From: Curtobacterium sp. ISL-83
GTDB lineage: Bacteria > Actinomycetota > Actinomycetes > Actinomycetales > Microbacteriaceae
Assembly (NCBI RefSeq): GCF_018613895.1
Contig: NZ_JAGGPH010000007.1
Coordinates: 124,001 to 188,000 of the forward strand
Length of the DNA stretch: 64,000 bases
Direction of reading: 5' to 3'
Positions 12,521 through 20,837 of the stretch are shown one piece after another. Numbering within the stretch: position 1 is the stretch's first letter; every line of letters starts with the position of its first letter. The notes below the pieces were generated by a model. That model was not told where the DNA came from. It saw only the letters and a program-made list of their open reading frames with translations, and ran no database searches. Both the position numbers and the translations under genes were made by a program.

Positions 12521-12826
12521 GTCGCCGCGGAACGCCCGCGTCGTGTCGAGACGCCCCCGTCTGTGCGGGACGCCCGAACGTGGGCAAGACGCCGCGAGAT
12601 GCCGCGGCGTCTCGACGGAAAAGCGGCGTCTCGGCAGGTTGGCGTTGTCGCCGCGGAACGCCTGCGCCGTGTCGAGACGCCCCCGTCTGTGCGGGACGCC
12701 CGAACGTGGGCGAGACGCCGCGAGATGCCGCGGCGTCTCGACGGAAGAGAGGCGTCTCGGCAGGTTGGCGTCGTCTCGGCGAGACGGCGGCGTCTCGGCC
12801 GGAACGGGGTGTCTCGGCCGGAACGA
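12521..12826. repeat. CGTCTC/GAGACG array with a 126-bp tandem duplication
   Basis: This fills the 383-bp gap before the SDR gene. A unit beginning CGTGTCGAGACGCCCCCGTC at 12542 recurs at 12668 (period 126 bp) with only a few differences. It includes GGGACGCCCGAACGTGGGC, GAGATGCCGCGGCGTCTCG and GGCGTCTCGGCAGGTTGGCG. The high identity implies a recent duplication. It ends in two copies of GTCTCGGCCGGAACG. No gene is supported here although open frames cross it. Confidence 0.9.
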
Positions 12827-12846
12827 GCCGCCTCGCGCGCGGGGAC

Positions 12847-13647
12847 CTACGCGGAACGCCAGTCGTTCGAGGTGATGTGGCTGCCGCCGTGCGGGCCCAT
12901 CTGCAGCATGCCGCCGTCGACGGGCAACGACACCCCCGTGATGTACGACGACCCGCGTGAGGCCAGGAACGCCACCGCGGCCGCGATCTCCCACGCGTTG
13001 CCCGGACGCCCCAGCGGGACACCCGGACGGTCGATGGTCTGCGGGTCCTCGTCCTCGGCGCCGGTCATCCGGGTGGCGATCTCCCCCGGTGCGACGGCGT
13101 TCGCGGTGATCCCGTACTGGGCGAGCTCGATGGCGACGGTCTTCAGGAGCCCTCCGAGCCCGTGCTTCGCGGCGTCGTACGCGCTCGACCCGTAGCGCGG
13201 CTGGTGCTCGTGCACACTCGTGATCCCGATGATCCGGCCACCGTTGCCCGCCGCGACCATGCGCTTCGCTGCGGCCTGGATCGTGACGAACGCCCCGTCG
13301 AGGTCCGTCGCGACGGTGTGCCGCCACTGCTCGATCGTCATCTCGAGGAGCGGCGTGTTGTCCCCGGTGCCGGCGTCGGCGACGAAGACGTCGACGCCAC
13401 CGAGCTGGTCGGCGAGCCGGTCGATGACCGCTCCGGCGTGCTCGAGGTCGGCGACGTCGATCTGTTCGACGAACGCCTTGCGGCCGAGCGCCCGGACCTC
13501 GGCGGCGGTCTCCTCGGCGCGGTCCGGCTCGGAACGGTAGGTGATCCCGATGTCCATCCCGGCGGTGGCGAGGGCCACCGCGGTGGCACGCCCGATGCCG
13601 GACTCGGACCCGGTGATGATGGCTGTGGTGGGCTGGAAGTCGCTCAT
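12847..13647 (-). CDS. SDR-family NAD(P)-dependent oxidoreductase
   Basis: Classical short-chain dehydrogenase of 266 aa. The N-terminal cofactor motif is ITGSESGIGRA (TGxxxGxG) and the active site is S...YDAAKHG (YxxxK). The usual NNAG is replaced by VADAGTG, and the C-terminal SYITGVSLPVDGG is the oligomer-facing block. Arg in ITYRSEPDRAEE after beta-2 favours NADPH over NADH; that is inference. The substrate cannot be told, though sugar or polyol dehydrogenases are the nearest in feel. It is transcribed alone and is divergent from livK. Confidence 0.88.
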   Translation of the reverse strand: MSDFQPTTAIITGSESGIGRATAVALATAGMDIGITYRSEPDRAEETAAEVRALGRKAFVEQIDVADLEHAGAVIDRLADQLGGVDVFVADAGTGDNTPLLEMTIEQWRHTVATDLDGAFVTIQAAAKRMVAAGNGGRIIGITSVHEHQPRYGSSAYDAAKHGLGGLLKTVAIELAQYGITANAVAPGEIATRMTGAEDEDPQTIDRPGVPLGRPGNAWEIAAAVAFLASRGSSYITGVSLPVDGGMLQMGPHGGSHITSNDWRSA

Positions 13648-13861
13648 GCGGCGGACCGTACGCCGCGCCTCCCGGGCGGCTCACCGGACCATCCGCCGGA
13701 CGCGAGACGCGAGACGCGAGGCCGAACACCGCACCAACCGTCACGGCTGCGTAACGAAACACTGTGCGTACCACCCCGTCACGCGGCGGAAACACCGGGA
13801 CCCTACGTTCTCTCACATCCCCAGCGGAGCCCCGGCTCCGCGCAGAGAAAGGGCTCCACGG

Positions 13862-15190
13862 ATGACCAGAACCACCCGTGCCACCACGGCACTGGCGTTG
13901 GCGGGAGCGGCAGCGCTCCTGCTCGCCGCGTGTTCCACCACGACCAGCGCCGACCCGACCGCCTCCGCTTCCGGCGGCCCGAAGAAGGACCCGGCCGCGA
14001 GCTGCAAGGCCCCGGCCACCCCCAGCACCGACGCGCTCAAGATCGGCACGATCCTGCCGCTCACGGGCTCCCTCGCGTACCTGAACCCGCCCGCCGAGGC
14101 GGGCGTCGGCCTGGCCGTCGAGGACATCAACTCCGCCGGGGGCGTCCTCGGCAAGAACGTCGCCATCTCCCCCGCGACGGACTCCGGCGACAGCAACGAC
14201 ATGACGGTGTCGAGCTCGGCGGCGACCAAGCTCGTGAACGCCAAGGTGCCGGTCGTGATCGGTGCCGAGTCGTCCTCCGTCACGCTGAACGTCATCGACC
14301 AGCTGACGAGCAACTGCATCGTCGAGATCTCCCCCGCCAACACGGCGACGGACCTGTCCGGGTACTCGTCGTACTACTACCGGACCGCTCCGCCGGACTC
14401 GGTGCAGGGTTCGGCGCTGGGCCAGCTCATCACGGGTGACGGCCACGCGAAGGTCGCGTTCCTGGTGTTCAACGACACGTACGGAACGGGCCTCCGCAAC
14501 AGCGTGCAGACGGCCATCGAAGCCTCCGGCGGCCAGGTCGTCTACGGCGCCAAGGGCAAGGGGCAGGAGTTCCCGCCCGGGCAGACGACGTTCTCGTCCG
14601 AGGTGACCGCGGCACTCGCCACGAAGCCCGACGCGATCGTGGTCCTCGCCTTCGACGAGACGAAGTCGATCATCCCCGAGCTGAAGTCGCAGAACGCCGA
14701 CATGAAGTCGATCTACATGTCCGACGGCAACACGGCGGACTACTCGAAGGACTTCGACAAGGGCACGCTCGCCGATGCCCAGGGCACCATCCCGGGCGCC
14801 TCGCCGAAGGGTGACCTGAAGCAGCGTCTCGCCGCGTTCTACAAGAAGTCGTCCGGCAAGGACCTCGCCGACTACTCGTACGCCGCGGAGTCCTACGACG
14901 CGACGACACTCGCCGCCCTCGCTGCCGTGAAGGGCAAGGGCACCGATTCGGGCACCATCCAGAAGAACATGGCGGCCGTGTCCGGTGCTGACGGTGGCAC
15001 CGCGTGCGCCACCTTCAAGGCCTGTGCCGCCCTGCTGACCAGCGGGAAGGACATCCACTACACGGGTCCGTCCGGCATCGGTCCGTTCAACAAGAAGAAC
15101 GACCCCTCGAGCGCCTACATCGGCATCTACAAGTTCGACGGGGACAACAAGCCGGTCTACAAGAGCGCGATCCAGGGATCCGCGAAGTAG
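13862..15190 (+). CDS. livK: Branched-chain amino acid ABC transporter substrate-binding lipoprotein
   Basis: Extracytoplasmic binding protein of the LIV type (442 aa), anchored by a lipid on Cys24. The signal peptide ends LLLAACS, a clear lipobox. The start ATG 13862 follows AGAAAGGG. The mature protein opens with KIGTILPLTGSLAYLNPP, the ligand-binding N-terminus of Peripla_BP_6 proteins, and shows VPVVIGAESS, VAFLVFNDTYGTG and AIVVLAFDETK. It probably feeds LivHMGF encoded at 5323-9440, but it is separated from that operon by three other genes and has its own terminator. The ligand is not identifiable and could be another amino acid or amide. Confidence 0.9.
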   Translation: MTRTTRATTALALAGAAALLLAACSTTTSADPTASASGGPKKDPAASCKAPATPSTDALKIGTILPLTGSLAYLNPPAEAGVGLAVEDINSAGGVLGKNVAISPATDSGDSNDMTVSSSAATKLVNAKVPVVIGAESSSVTLNVIDQLTSNCIVEISPANTATDLSGYSSYYYRTAPPDSVQGSALGQLITGDGHAKVAFLVFNDTYGTGLRNSVQTAIEASGGQVVYGAKGKGQEFPPGQTTFSSEVTAALATKPDAIVVLAFDETKSIIPELKSQNADMKSIYMSDGNTADYSKDFDKGTLADAQGTIPGASPKGDLKQRLAAFYKKSSGKDLADYSYAAESYDATTLAALAAVKGKGTDSGTIQKNMAAVSGADGGTACATFKACAALLTSGKDIHYTGPSGIGPFNKKNDPSSAYIGIYKFDGDNKPVYKSAIQGSAK

Positions 15191-15203
15191 CCACACCCCA
15201 TCG

Positions 15204-15240
15204 CGAACGCGGCAGGTCCCACACGGGCCTGTCGCGTTCG
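15204..15240 (+). terminator. Hairpin terminator after livK
   Basis: CGAACGCGGCAGG pairs with CCTGTCGCGTTCG across a short loop, 13 bp 3' of the livK stop, with one G-T pair. There is no long T tract, as is usual in high-GC actinomycetes. Confidence 0.7.
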
Positions 15241-15256
15241 TGCGTGTCGGCGGCAC

Positions 15257-15321
15257 CCGGACGGGAGGCGCGGCGTGAGTTCGCCGGGCGGGTTGCGACA
15301 CGATCCGGACGGGAGGCGCGG
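15257..15321. repeat. Two direct copies of CCGGACGGGAGGCGCGG
   Basis: The same 17-mer occurs at 15257-15273 and 15305-15321, 48 bp apart and in the same orientation. Both lie just 3' of the livK terminator. These are single arms of the inverted-repeat family found complete at 41385-41430. The rest of the 324-bp gap to rarD holds no gene. Confidence 0.85.
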
Positions 15322-15445
15322 CACGGTCCGGCAGGGCGGGAACGGGTCAGCAGGGCGGACACGGTTCGGCAGCGCGGGTCCCGGTCGGCAGGCACCGCGG
15401 GTGCTGGGCCGCACCGCGAGCTCCGGTCGGCACCGACCGCGTCTG

Positions 15446-15530
15446 GCGCCGCTCAGGCCCGGCCCGACTACGTCGAGCGCCGCTCAGGGCCAGCCCGACC
15501 GCGTCGAGCGCGGCTCAGGCCGCGTCGGGC
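15446..15530. repeat. 31-bp tandem repeat overlapping the rarD 3' end
   Basis: GCGCCGCTCAGG starts at 15446 and 15477, with a variant GCGCGGCTCAGG at 15508, so the period is 31 bp and there are about two and a half copies. The last copy overlaps the rarD stop codon at 15515. Confidence 0.75.
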
Positions 15531-16495
15531 GCGCCGACCGCGGCGGTCCGGCGTGACGTCCGGTTCGCCGCGAAACTGTCCACCGTCAGGATGACGAGCG
15601 CCACCCACACGATCCCGAAGCCGACCCAGCGCGATGCCGACATCGCCTCGTGCTGCAGCAGCACCCCGACGACCAACTGCATGATCGGCGTGAGGTACTG
15701 CGTCAGCCCGAGCGTCGACAGGCTCAGTCGACGAGCCGACGACGCGAAGAGCAGCAGCGGCACCGCCGTCGCCGGCCCGGTCAGCACGGTCACGAGGGCG
15801 TGCACCCACCCGTCGCCGAGGAACGTCACCCCGCCGCCGAGCCCCGTCACGCCGAGCACCACCAGCGTGACGATCGCGAGCGGCAGCAACCACACGGTCT
15901 CGATCGTCAGCCCGCTGAGCGCGTCGACCGTCCCACCGACGCGCTTCTTGACGAGCCCGTACATGCCGAACGAGAACGCGAGCACCAGCGAGATCCACGG
16001 CACCTGGCCGTACCCGACCGAGATCACGATGACGGCCACGGCGCTGATCCCGACGGCCGTCCACTGCAACGGCCGGAGCCGCTCGCGGAGGACCACCACG
16101 CCGAGCGCGATCGTCACGAGCGGGTTGATGAAGTACCCGAGCGCTGCCTCGACCGTGTGCCCCGTGGTGGTCGCGAGGACGTACACGGTCCAGTTGACGA
16201 CGATGAGCACGGCGGCGAGCGCCATCACGGCCATGACCCGACGCTGCGCCATCAGCGTGCGCGTCCGCCGCCACGACCGGGTCAGCGCGATGGCGACGGC
16301 GCAGAACACCAGGCCGAAGACGATGCGCCAGGAGACGATCTCGAACGCGCCGGCGGGGGCCATCGCCGCGAAGAGCAGCGGCATGAGGCCCCAGAGCCCG
16401 TACGCGACGATCGCCTGGACGACGCCGACCGATGCCTCGCTGCGCGCCGGTGTCGATCGCGCTGGGGTCGGTCCCGCCGGGGTCGGTTCGCTCAC
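15515..16495 (-). CDS. rarD: EamA-family transporter RarD
   Basis: Membrane protein of the drug/metabolite transporter superfamily, 326 aa, with about ten hydrophobic helices. Its RarD features are AIVAYGLWGLMPLLFAAM near the N-terminus, the NWTVYVLATTTGHTVEAALGYFINPLVTI region cut by conserved GYFINPL, and TQYLTPIMQL in the second half. The start is GTG 16495, with an Ala/Pro/Thr-rich cytoplasmic leader before the first helix at about residue 24. Substrates of RarD proteins are unknown; chloramphenicol sensitivity gave the name. It is transcribed alone. Confidence 0.9.
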   Translation of the reverse strand: MSEPTPAGPTPARSTPARSEASVGVVQAIVAYGLWGLMPLLFAAMAPAGAFEIVSWRIVFGLVFCAVAIALTRSWRRTRTLMAQRRVMAVMALAAVLIVVNWTVYVLATTTGHTVEAALGYFINPLVTIALGVVVLRERLRPLQWTAVGISAVAVIVISVGYGQVPWISLVLAFSFGMYGLVKKRVGGTVDALSGLTIETVWLLPLAIVTLVVLGVTGLGGGVTFLGDGWVHALVTVLTGPATAVPLLLFASSARRLSLSTLGLTQYLTPIMQLVVGVLLQHEAMSASRWVGFGIVWVALVILTVDSFAANRTSRRTAAVGAPDAA

Positions 16496-16536
16496 GGAAC
16501 CATCCTAGGAACCCGCGCTGACGGACCGGGGCCGCA

Positions 16537-16550
16537 GCGCGCCTCCCGGA
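16537..16550. repeat. Partial arm of the GGACGGGAGGC family
   Basis: GCGCGCCTCCCGGA, one partial arm between the groES terminator and the rarD start. Confidence 0.4.
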
Positions 16551-16600
16551 GGGTGCGGACGTCACCGCGGAGACGCGGGGAGCGCCCCCCGAACGCGAGA

Positions 16601-16633
16601 ACGCCCCGTCGGCCGTGAGGCCGGACGGGGCGT
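16601..16633 (-). terminator. Terminator of groES
   Basis: ACGCCCCGTC-GGCC pairs with GGCC-GACGGGGCGT around a GTGA loop, with one bulged G. It lies 20 bp beyond the groES stop, between groES and rarD. Confidence 0.8.
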
Positions 16634-16652
16634 CCGTGCTGCGAGCTGGGTC

Positions 16653-16949
16653 TCAGCGCTCGATGACCGCGAGGACGTCGCGGGCCGAGAGGACCAGCAG
16701 GTCCTCGCCGGAGTACTTGACCTCGGTGCCGCCGTACTTGGAGTAGATGACCTTGTCACCCACGGCGATGTCGAGCGGCACGCGGTTGCCGTTGTCGTCG
16801 ATGCGACCCGGTCCGACGGCGACGACCTCGCCCTCCTGGGGCTTCTCCTTCGCGGTGTCCGGGATGACCAGACCGGAAGCGGTGGTCTGCTCCGCCTCGA
16901 CCTGGCGGATGACGATGCGATCCTCGAGCGGCTTGATGCTGACGGCCAC
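16653..16949 (-). CDS. groES: Co-chaperonin GroES, orphan
   Basis: Heptameric 10-kDa lid of the chaperonin, 98 aa, the normal length. It has [12 protein letters not shown] at the N-terminus, the mobile loop [12 protein letters not shown] and the C-terminal [17 protein letters not shown]. The start is GTG 16949 with AAGAGG upstream, rather than any of the longer in-frame starts. No groEL follows; rarD and a terminator do. GroEL must therefore be encoded elsewhere. Expression is controlled by two CIRCE operators upstream (separate entries). Confidence 0.96.
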   Translation of the reverse strand: MAVSIKPLEDRIVIRQVEAEQTTASGLVIPDTAKEKPQEGEVVAVGPGRIDDNGNRVPLDIAVGDKVIYSKYGGTEVKYSGEDLLVLSARDVLAVIER

Positions 16950-16996
16950 GGTGACCTCTTCTTTCTCGGTACGGACTCGGTACAGATGAAACCGGG

Positions 16997-17023
16997 TTGG
17001 CACTTCGCGCAGGAGAGTGCCAA
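16997..17023 (-). promoter_or_regulatory. CIRCE operator 1 (HrcA site) for groES
   Basis: TTGGCACTT-N9-GAGTGCCAA, close to the CIRCE consensus TTAGCACTC-N9-GAGTGCTAA, 48 bp upstream of the groES start and downstream of the -10 element. HrcA bound here would block transcription until heat shock. Confidence 0.9.
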
Positions 17024-17028
17024 CGCCA

Positions 17029-17057
17029 ACTCTAGGGGGCTGCTGGCACTCGGTCAA
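17029..17057 (-). promoter_or_regulatory. groES promoter
   Basis: -35 TTGACC (17052-17057) and -10 TAGAGT (17029-17034) are separated by exactly 17 bp. The -35 lies in the spacer of CIRCE 2, and the start of transcription would fall at the edge of CIRCE 1. This is the expected layout for HrcA repression. Confidence 0.8.
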
Positions 17058-17069
17058 TCCGAGTGCCAG
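17043..17069 (-). promoter_or_regulatory. CIRCE operator 2 (HrcA site) for groES
   Basis: CTGGCACTC-N9-GAGTGCCAG is a perfect 9-bp inverted repeat with the canonical 9-bp spacer. It is 20 bp upstream of CIRCE 1 and overlaps the -35 element. It is also only 41 bp upstream of the divergent methyltransferase start, so it might influence that gene too. Confidence 0.9.
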
Positions 17070-17109
17070 CGCTTCCCGAGGTCGGGCCGTCACCTGGGAG
17101 GATCGGGGC

Positions 17110-18312
17110 ATGGACGCCGACGAACTCGCCCAGCTGCTGACCCCCGACGGGATGGCGCTGCTCGACCGCACGCCGGGCGTCTCGGACGGCGGGGAGATCG
17201 TCCGGGTCGTCTCACGCCTGCGATCCGAAGGCCACGATCCCCGCCTGGTCGCCGCCGTGCTCACCCAGGCGCGGCTGCGACTGAAGGGCACCGGCAAGTT
17301 CGGCCCGTTCGCGGCCCGGATGCTCTTCACCGAGGCCGGCCTCGAGCAGGCAACCCGGCTGCAGGTCGCCGCGCAGCACGCCGGGCGCTTCGCCGCCGCC
17401 GGACTCACCCGGGTCGCCGACCTCGGCTGCGGGATCGGCGGCGACGCGATGGCGATGGCGGCGCTCGACCTCGACGTCACCGCCGTCGACCGCGACGAGG
17501 TGACCGCGGCGGTCGCCACGCACAACCTCGCGCCGTGGCCGCGAGCACGCGTGGAGCTCGGTGACGCCGCTTCGTTCGACGTCGGGCGTGTCGACGGGGT
17601 GTGGATGGACCCCGCGCGACGGACCTCAGGGCACTCGGACACCCGGCGGCTGGCGGACCCGGACGACTGGTCCCCCTCGCTCGACACCGTGTTCGCCACC
17701 GCGACGACGGTCCCCACCGGCGTGAAGCTCGGCCCCGGGATCGACCGCGACCTCATCCCCGACACCGCCGAGGCACAGTGGACCTCCGTCGACCGCGAGG
17801 TCGTCGAGCTCGCCCTGTGGTTCGGCCCCCTCGCGCGTCCGGGCATCCGACGGGCCGCGACCGTCATCGGGTCGCACGGGATCGCCGAGCTCACCGGACC
17901 CGAGGACTCCCCCGACGAGGCCGTCGGGCCGCTCGGAACCCACCTCTACGAGCCCGACGGTGCCGTGATCCGGGCGCGGCTGATCGGGGACCTAGCGCGC
18001 TCGCTCGACGGGCACATGCTGTCCGACGGGATCGCGTACGTCACCTCCGACCGGGCGGTGTCGACGCCGTTCGCGCAGGGGTTCCGGGTGCTCGACGTCC
18101 TGCCGCTCGACGTCAAGCGGCTCGCCGCCCGCCTGGCGGCGGACGGCATCGGCACGGTCGAGATCAAGAAGCGCGGGGTCGACGTGGACCCGGCACAGTT
18201 CCGGAAGCGGTTGCGGTTGCGCGGGACGGGTCGCGTCACGCTCGTGCTCACCCGCCTGGAGGGTCGGCACACCGCGATCCTGTGCGAGCGGCTCGCGGAC
18301 GTGGCCGGGTAG
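17110..18312 (+). CDS. Class I SAM-dependent methyltransferase with THUMP-like C-terminus
   Basis: A 400-residue protein starting at ATG 17110. The N-terminal block [20 protein letters not shown] is characteristic of this actinobacterial family. [16 protein letters not shown] (about residue 100) is the SAM-binding motif I and [10 protein letters not shown] the motif-IV region (DPxR instead of NPPY/DPPY). The C-terminal region, with [20 protein letters not shown] and [18 protein letters not shown], matches THUMP-like domains, pointing to an RNA substrate. The precise target is unknown. It shares its upstream region with groES and ends 14 bp from the convergent DUF4190 gene. Confidence 0.85.
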   Translation: MDADELAQLLTPDGMALLDRTPGVSDGGEIVRVVSRLRSEGHDPRLVAAVLTQARLRLKGTGKFGPFAARMLFTEAGLEQATRLQVAAQHAGRFAAAGLTRVADLGCGIGGDAMAMAALDLDVTAVDRDEVTAAVATHNLAPWPRARVELGDAASFDVGRVDGVWMDPARRTSGHSDTRRLADPDDWSPSLDTVFATATTVPTGVKLGPGIDRDLIPDTAEAQWTSVDREVVELALWFGPLARPGIRRAATVIGSHGIAELTGPEDSPDEAVGPLGTHLYEPDGAVIRARLIGDLARSLDGHMLSDGIAYVTSDRAVSTPFAQGFRVLDVLPLDVKRLAARLAADGIGTVEIKKRGVDVDPAQFRKRLRLRGTGRVTLVLTRLEGRHTAILCERLADVAG

Positions 18313-18326
18313 GCGACCGGTGCCCG

Positions 18327-19088
18327 TCAGAGGATGAAGGCGCCGGAGTCCGTGCCGTAGTTGTAGCTCGAGGTCGAGCCGAGCGACGAGAAGACGATGA
18401 TCGCGACGATCCAGAGGATCCAGACGGCGGCCATGATCCAACCGGCGATGATGCCGGTCAGCGCCAGGCCACGTCCGGCTTCGCCCGACTGCTTGATCTT
18501 CCCGAGCGCGATGTGTCCGAGGATCGCCCCGGCAGGTCCCAGGAGGATCGCCATGAACCACAGCGGAACCGCTCCGAGCCCGAACACGATCGACATGATG
18601 GCCAGGGTGTTCGTCTTCGGGCGCTGCGCGTAGGGCTGGTACCCGAGGGAGCTGTACGGGCCGGCTGCGTACGAGTTCTGCTGTTGGCCGTACGGGTTCG
18701 GCTGCTGACCGTACGGGTTCTGCGGCGCCGCGTACGGGTTCTGCTGGCCGTACGGGTTCTGCTGCTGGCCATAGGGGTTCTGGGGTGCGCCGTACTGCTG
18801 CCCCGGCTGTCCGTACGTCGGCTGCCCCGGCGCCTGCTGCGCGTACGGGTTCTGCTGCGCGTACGGGTTCGGCTGGCCAGGCTGGTACTGCTGCTGGCCA
18901 GGCTGGTTCTGCTGCTGCTGCCCGGGCTGGTCCGCGGTGTACCCGCCAGAGACACCCTGCGCCGCGGAGCCCTGTCCGGACTGCGCCCACGGGTCGGCCG
19001 GGCGGTTGGCCTGCGGATCCGTCTGCCCTGCCGAGTCGTCGCTCGGCGTCGTCTCGCCCGGCTTCGGCCACTGGTTCTGATCGGACAC
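18327..19088 (-). CDS. DUF4190-type membrane protein with Pro/Gln/Tyr repeat N-terminus
   Basis: A 253-residue protein from GTG 19088 (SDQNQWPKPGETTP). Residues about 45-150 are low complexity, made of degenerate QQNPYGQ/NPYAQ units; such tails are common on actinobacterial envelope proteins. From residue 165, two hydrophobic segments (SIVFGLGAVPLWFMAILLG and GIIAGWIMAAVWILWIVAII) separated by the loop GHIALGKIKQSGEAGRGLA match the DUF4190 pattern. The repeats would lie in the cytoplasm if the N-terminus is inside. The function is unknown. It is monocistronic and convergent with the methyltransferase. Confidence 0.8.
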   Translation of the reverse strand: MSDQNQWPKPGETTPSDDSAGQTDPQANRPADPWAQSGQGSAAQGVSGGYTADQPGQQQQNQPGQQQYQPGQPNPYAQQNPYAQQAPGQPTYGQPGQQYGAPQNPYGQQQNPYGQQNPYAAPQNPYGQQPNPYGQQQNSYAAGPYSSLGYQPYAQRPKTNTLAIMSIVFGLGAVPLWFMAILLGPAGAILGHIALGKIKQSGEAGRGLALTGIIAGWIMAAVWILWIVAIIVFSSLGSTSSYNYGTDSGAFIL

Positions 19089-19231
19089 CGTCCACCCCTC
19101 TCGACGCCGGTTCGTCGACGCCCTGTGAATCCTCCCACACGCCCCCGGCAGCCGACCGGCCCCCGACCGGGGCAGGACGAGCACGGCGAACCCGCGGTGG
19201 ACGGTCCGGTCCGGTCCGGACGTACCGGCGC

Positions 19232-20287
19232 TCAGACCTGGACGGTCGTGACCGGCAGCGTCGAGTCCGCCGCGATCCCGAGGTCGCTCGGAGCGTGCCC
19301 CTCGGCGACCAGTCGCGCTCCGACTGCGGCGATCATCGCGCCGTTGTCGGTGCAGAGATCGAACGGCGGGATCCGCAGCGCGACCCCGGCGGCCGCGCAG
19401 CGCTCCTCGGCGACCTGACGGAGCCGGGCGTTGGCGACGACACCACCGCCGAGCAGCAGCCGGTCGACCCCGGTGTCCCGACAGGCGTTCAGCGCCTTCG
19501 TCAGGAGCACGTCGACCACGGCCTCCCGGAAGCTCGCGGCGACGTCGGCCACGGGGACCTCGCGCCCCTCGTCGCGGCACTTCTCCACCCAGCGGGCGAC
19601 CGCGGTCTTCAGCCCGGAGAACGAGAAGTCGTACCGGTGCGCGGCCATGTCCTTCGGCAGGGTCAACCCGCGCGGGAACCGGATCGCCTTCGGGTCACCG
19701 TCCGCCGCGGCCCGATCGATCTGCGGGCCGCCCGGGTACGGCAGCCCGAGCAGGCGCGCGACCTTGTCGAACGCCTCGCCCGCGGCGTCGTCGATGGTCT
19801 CGCCGAGGAGCTCGACGTCGCCGACCAGGTCGCGCACGAGGAGCAGGGACGTGTGACCGCCGGACACCAGGAGTGCCACCGTCGGCAGCTCGATCGCGCT
19901 GCCGTCCGCGCGGAGGACGTCCGCGCCGACGTGCCCCACCAGGTGGTTGACCCCGTACAACGGCTTCCCCGTCGCGACGGCGAGCGCCTTCGCCGCGCCC
20001 ACCCCCACCATGAGTGCACCGGCGAGCCCCGGGCCCGCGGTGACCGCGACGGCATCGAGTTCGTCGAGCGTCACCCCGGCCTGCGCGAGCGCCTGTTCCA
20101 GGGTCGGGGTCATCGCCTCGAGGTGTGCCCGCGCGGCGACCTCCGGCACGACACCGCCGTAGCGGGCGTGCTCGTCCATGCTCGACGCGATCACGTTCGC
20201 GAGCGGGGTCGTCCCCCGGACGATCCCGACGCCGGTCTCGTCGCAGCTGGTCTCGATGCCGAGCACCAGCGGTTCAGCTGCGGTCAT
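19232..20287 (-). CDS. tsaD: tRNA N6-adenosine threonylcarbamoyltransferase TsaD
   Basis: Transfers the threonylcarbamoyl group from TC-AMP to A37 of ANN-decoding tRNAs, in complex with TsaB and TsaE. The 351 residues carry the Kae1/Gcp ASKHA fold: [11 protein letters not shown] near the N-terminus, the metal-binding [18 protein letters not shown], and [13 protein letters not shown] near the C-terminus. It overlaps rimI by 14 bp as the last gene of the glmS-to-tsaD operon. In mycobacteria groES-groEL follows here; in this genome groES is 2.3 kb further on, after two unrelated genes. Confidence 0.97.
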   Translation of the reverse strand: MTAAEPLVLGIETSCDETGVGIVRGTTPLANVIASSMDEHARYGGVVPEVAARAHLEAMTPTLEQALAQAGVTLDELDAVAVTAGPGLAGALMVGVGAAKALAVATGKPLYGVNHLVGHVGADVLRADGSAIELPTVALLVSGGHTSLLLVRDLVGDVELLGETIDDAAGEAFDKVARLLGLPYPGGPQIDRAAADGDPKAIRFPRGLTLPKDMAAHRYDFSFSGLKTAVARWVEKCRDEGREVPVADVAASFREAVVDVLLTKALNACRDTGVDRLLLGGGVVANARLRQVAEERCAAAGVALRIPPFDLCTDNGAMIAAVGARLVAEGHAPSDLGIAADSTLPVTTVQV

Positions 20288-20837
20288 CGAGCGTCTCCTG
20301 TCCGATCGGGCCGACCGTCTGGGGCGTCGCCGGCACTGCCGGCGAAGCGGCCGGGATGCCGGCTCGCATCACCCACGCGTCGACGCCGTCCGGCTGGTAG
20401 TACCGGGGGCGCGTGGCGATCTGCTCGAACCCGAACGCGGCGTACATGGCCTGCGCCACCGGGTTGTCCGCCCGCACCTCGAGGAAGACCTCCTGCACGC
20501 CGCGGCGCTGTGCTTCGTCGAGCAGTTCGGTGAACAGCACCCGGCCGATGCCGGCACCGCGCTGATCGGCCGCGACGGCGATGGTCTGCACGTCGGCGAC
20601 GGGGTTGCCCGCGAGGGACGAGAGCCCCGCGTAGCCGACCACCGTCGGGGCGTCCCCACCGGTCTCGGCGGTCGTCTCCACCACGACGTAGTACTCGTGC
20701 GGTGAGTACAGCTCCCCCGCCATCTGCGAGGCGGACCAGGCGTCGGTGGGGAACGAGGCGTGCTCGAGCCACATGATGTCGTCCAGGTCCTGGGGGTGGG
20801 CGCGCCGCAGGCGCAGCCCGTCCGGCAGACCGCTCAC
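20274..20837 (-). CDS. rimI: Ribosomal-protein-alanine N-acetyltransferase RimI
   Basis: GNAT acetyltransferase, 187 aa, expected to acetylate the N-terminal alanine of S18 (and possibly other proteins). The start is GTG 20837, overlapping the tsaB stop (GTGA). Longer frames upstream lie within tsaB. GNAT motifs: [11 protein letters not shown], the acetyl-CoA loop [15 protein letters not shown], and [22 protein letters not shown] Pro/Ala-rich tail follows and overlaps the tsaD start by 14 bp. The position between tsaB and tsaD is standard. Confidence 0.92.
   Translation of the reverse strand: MSGLPDGLRLRRAHPQDLDDIMWLEHASFPTDAWSASQMAGELYSPHEYYVVVETTAETGGDAPTVVGYAGLSSLAGNPVADVQTIAVAADQRGAGIGRVLFTELLDEAQRRGVQEVFLEVRADNPVAQAMYAAFGFEQIATRPRYYQPDGVDAWVMRAGIPAASPAVPATPQTVGPIGQETLDDRS

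Noticed and set aside
12488..15301. Minus-strand frame of over 900 codons spanning SDR and livK
   Set aside because: It runs antisense to livK and out of frame with the SDR gene, and crosses the repeat array; composition is Arg/Gly shadow.
18640..18950. NPYGQ repeats of the DUF4190 protein as evidence of a special system
   Set aside because: Pro/Gln/Tyr-rich cytoplasmic tails are common on small actinobacterial membrane proteins; no partner is visible.
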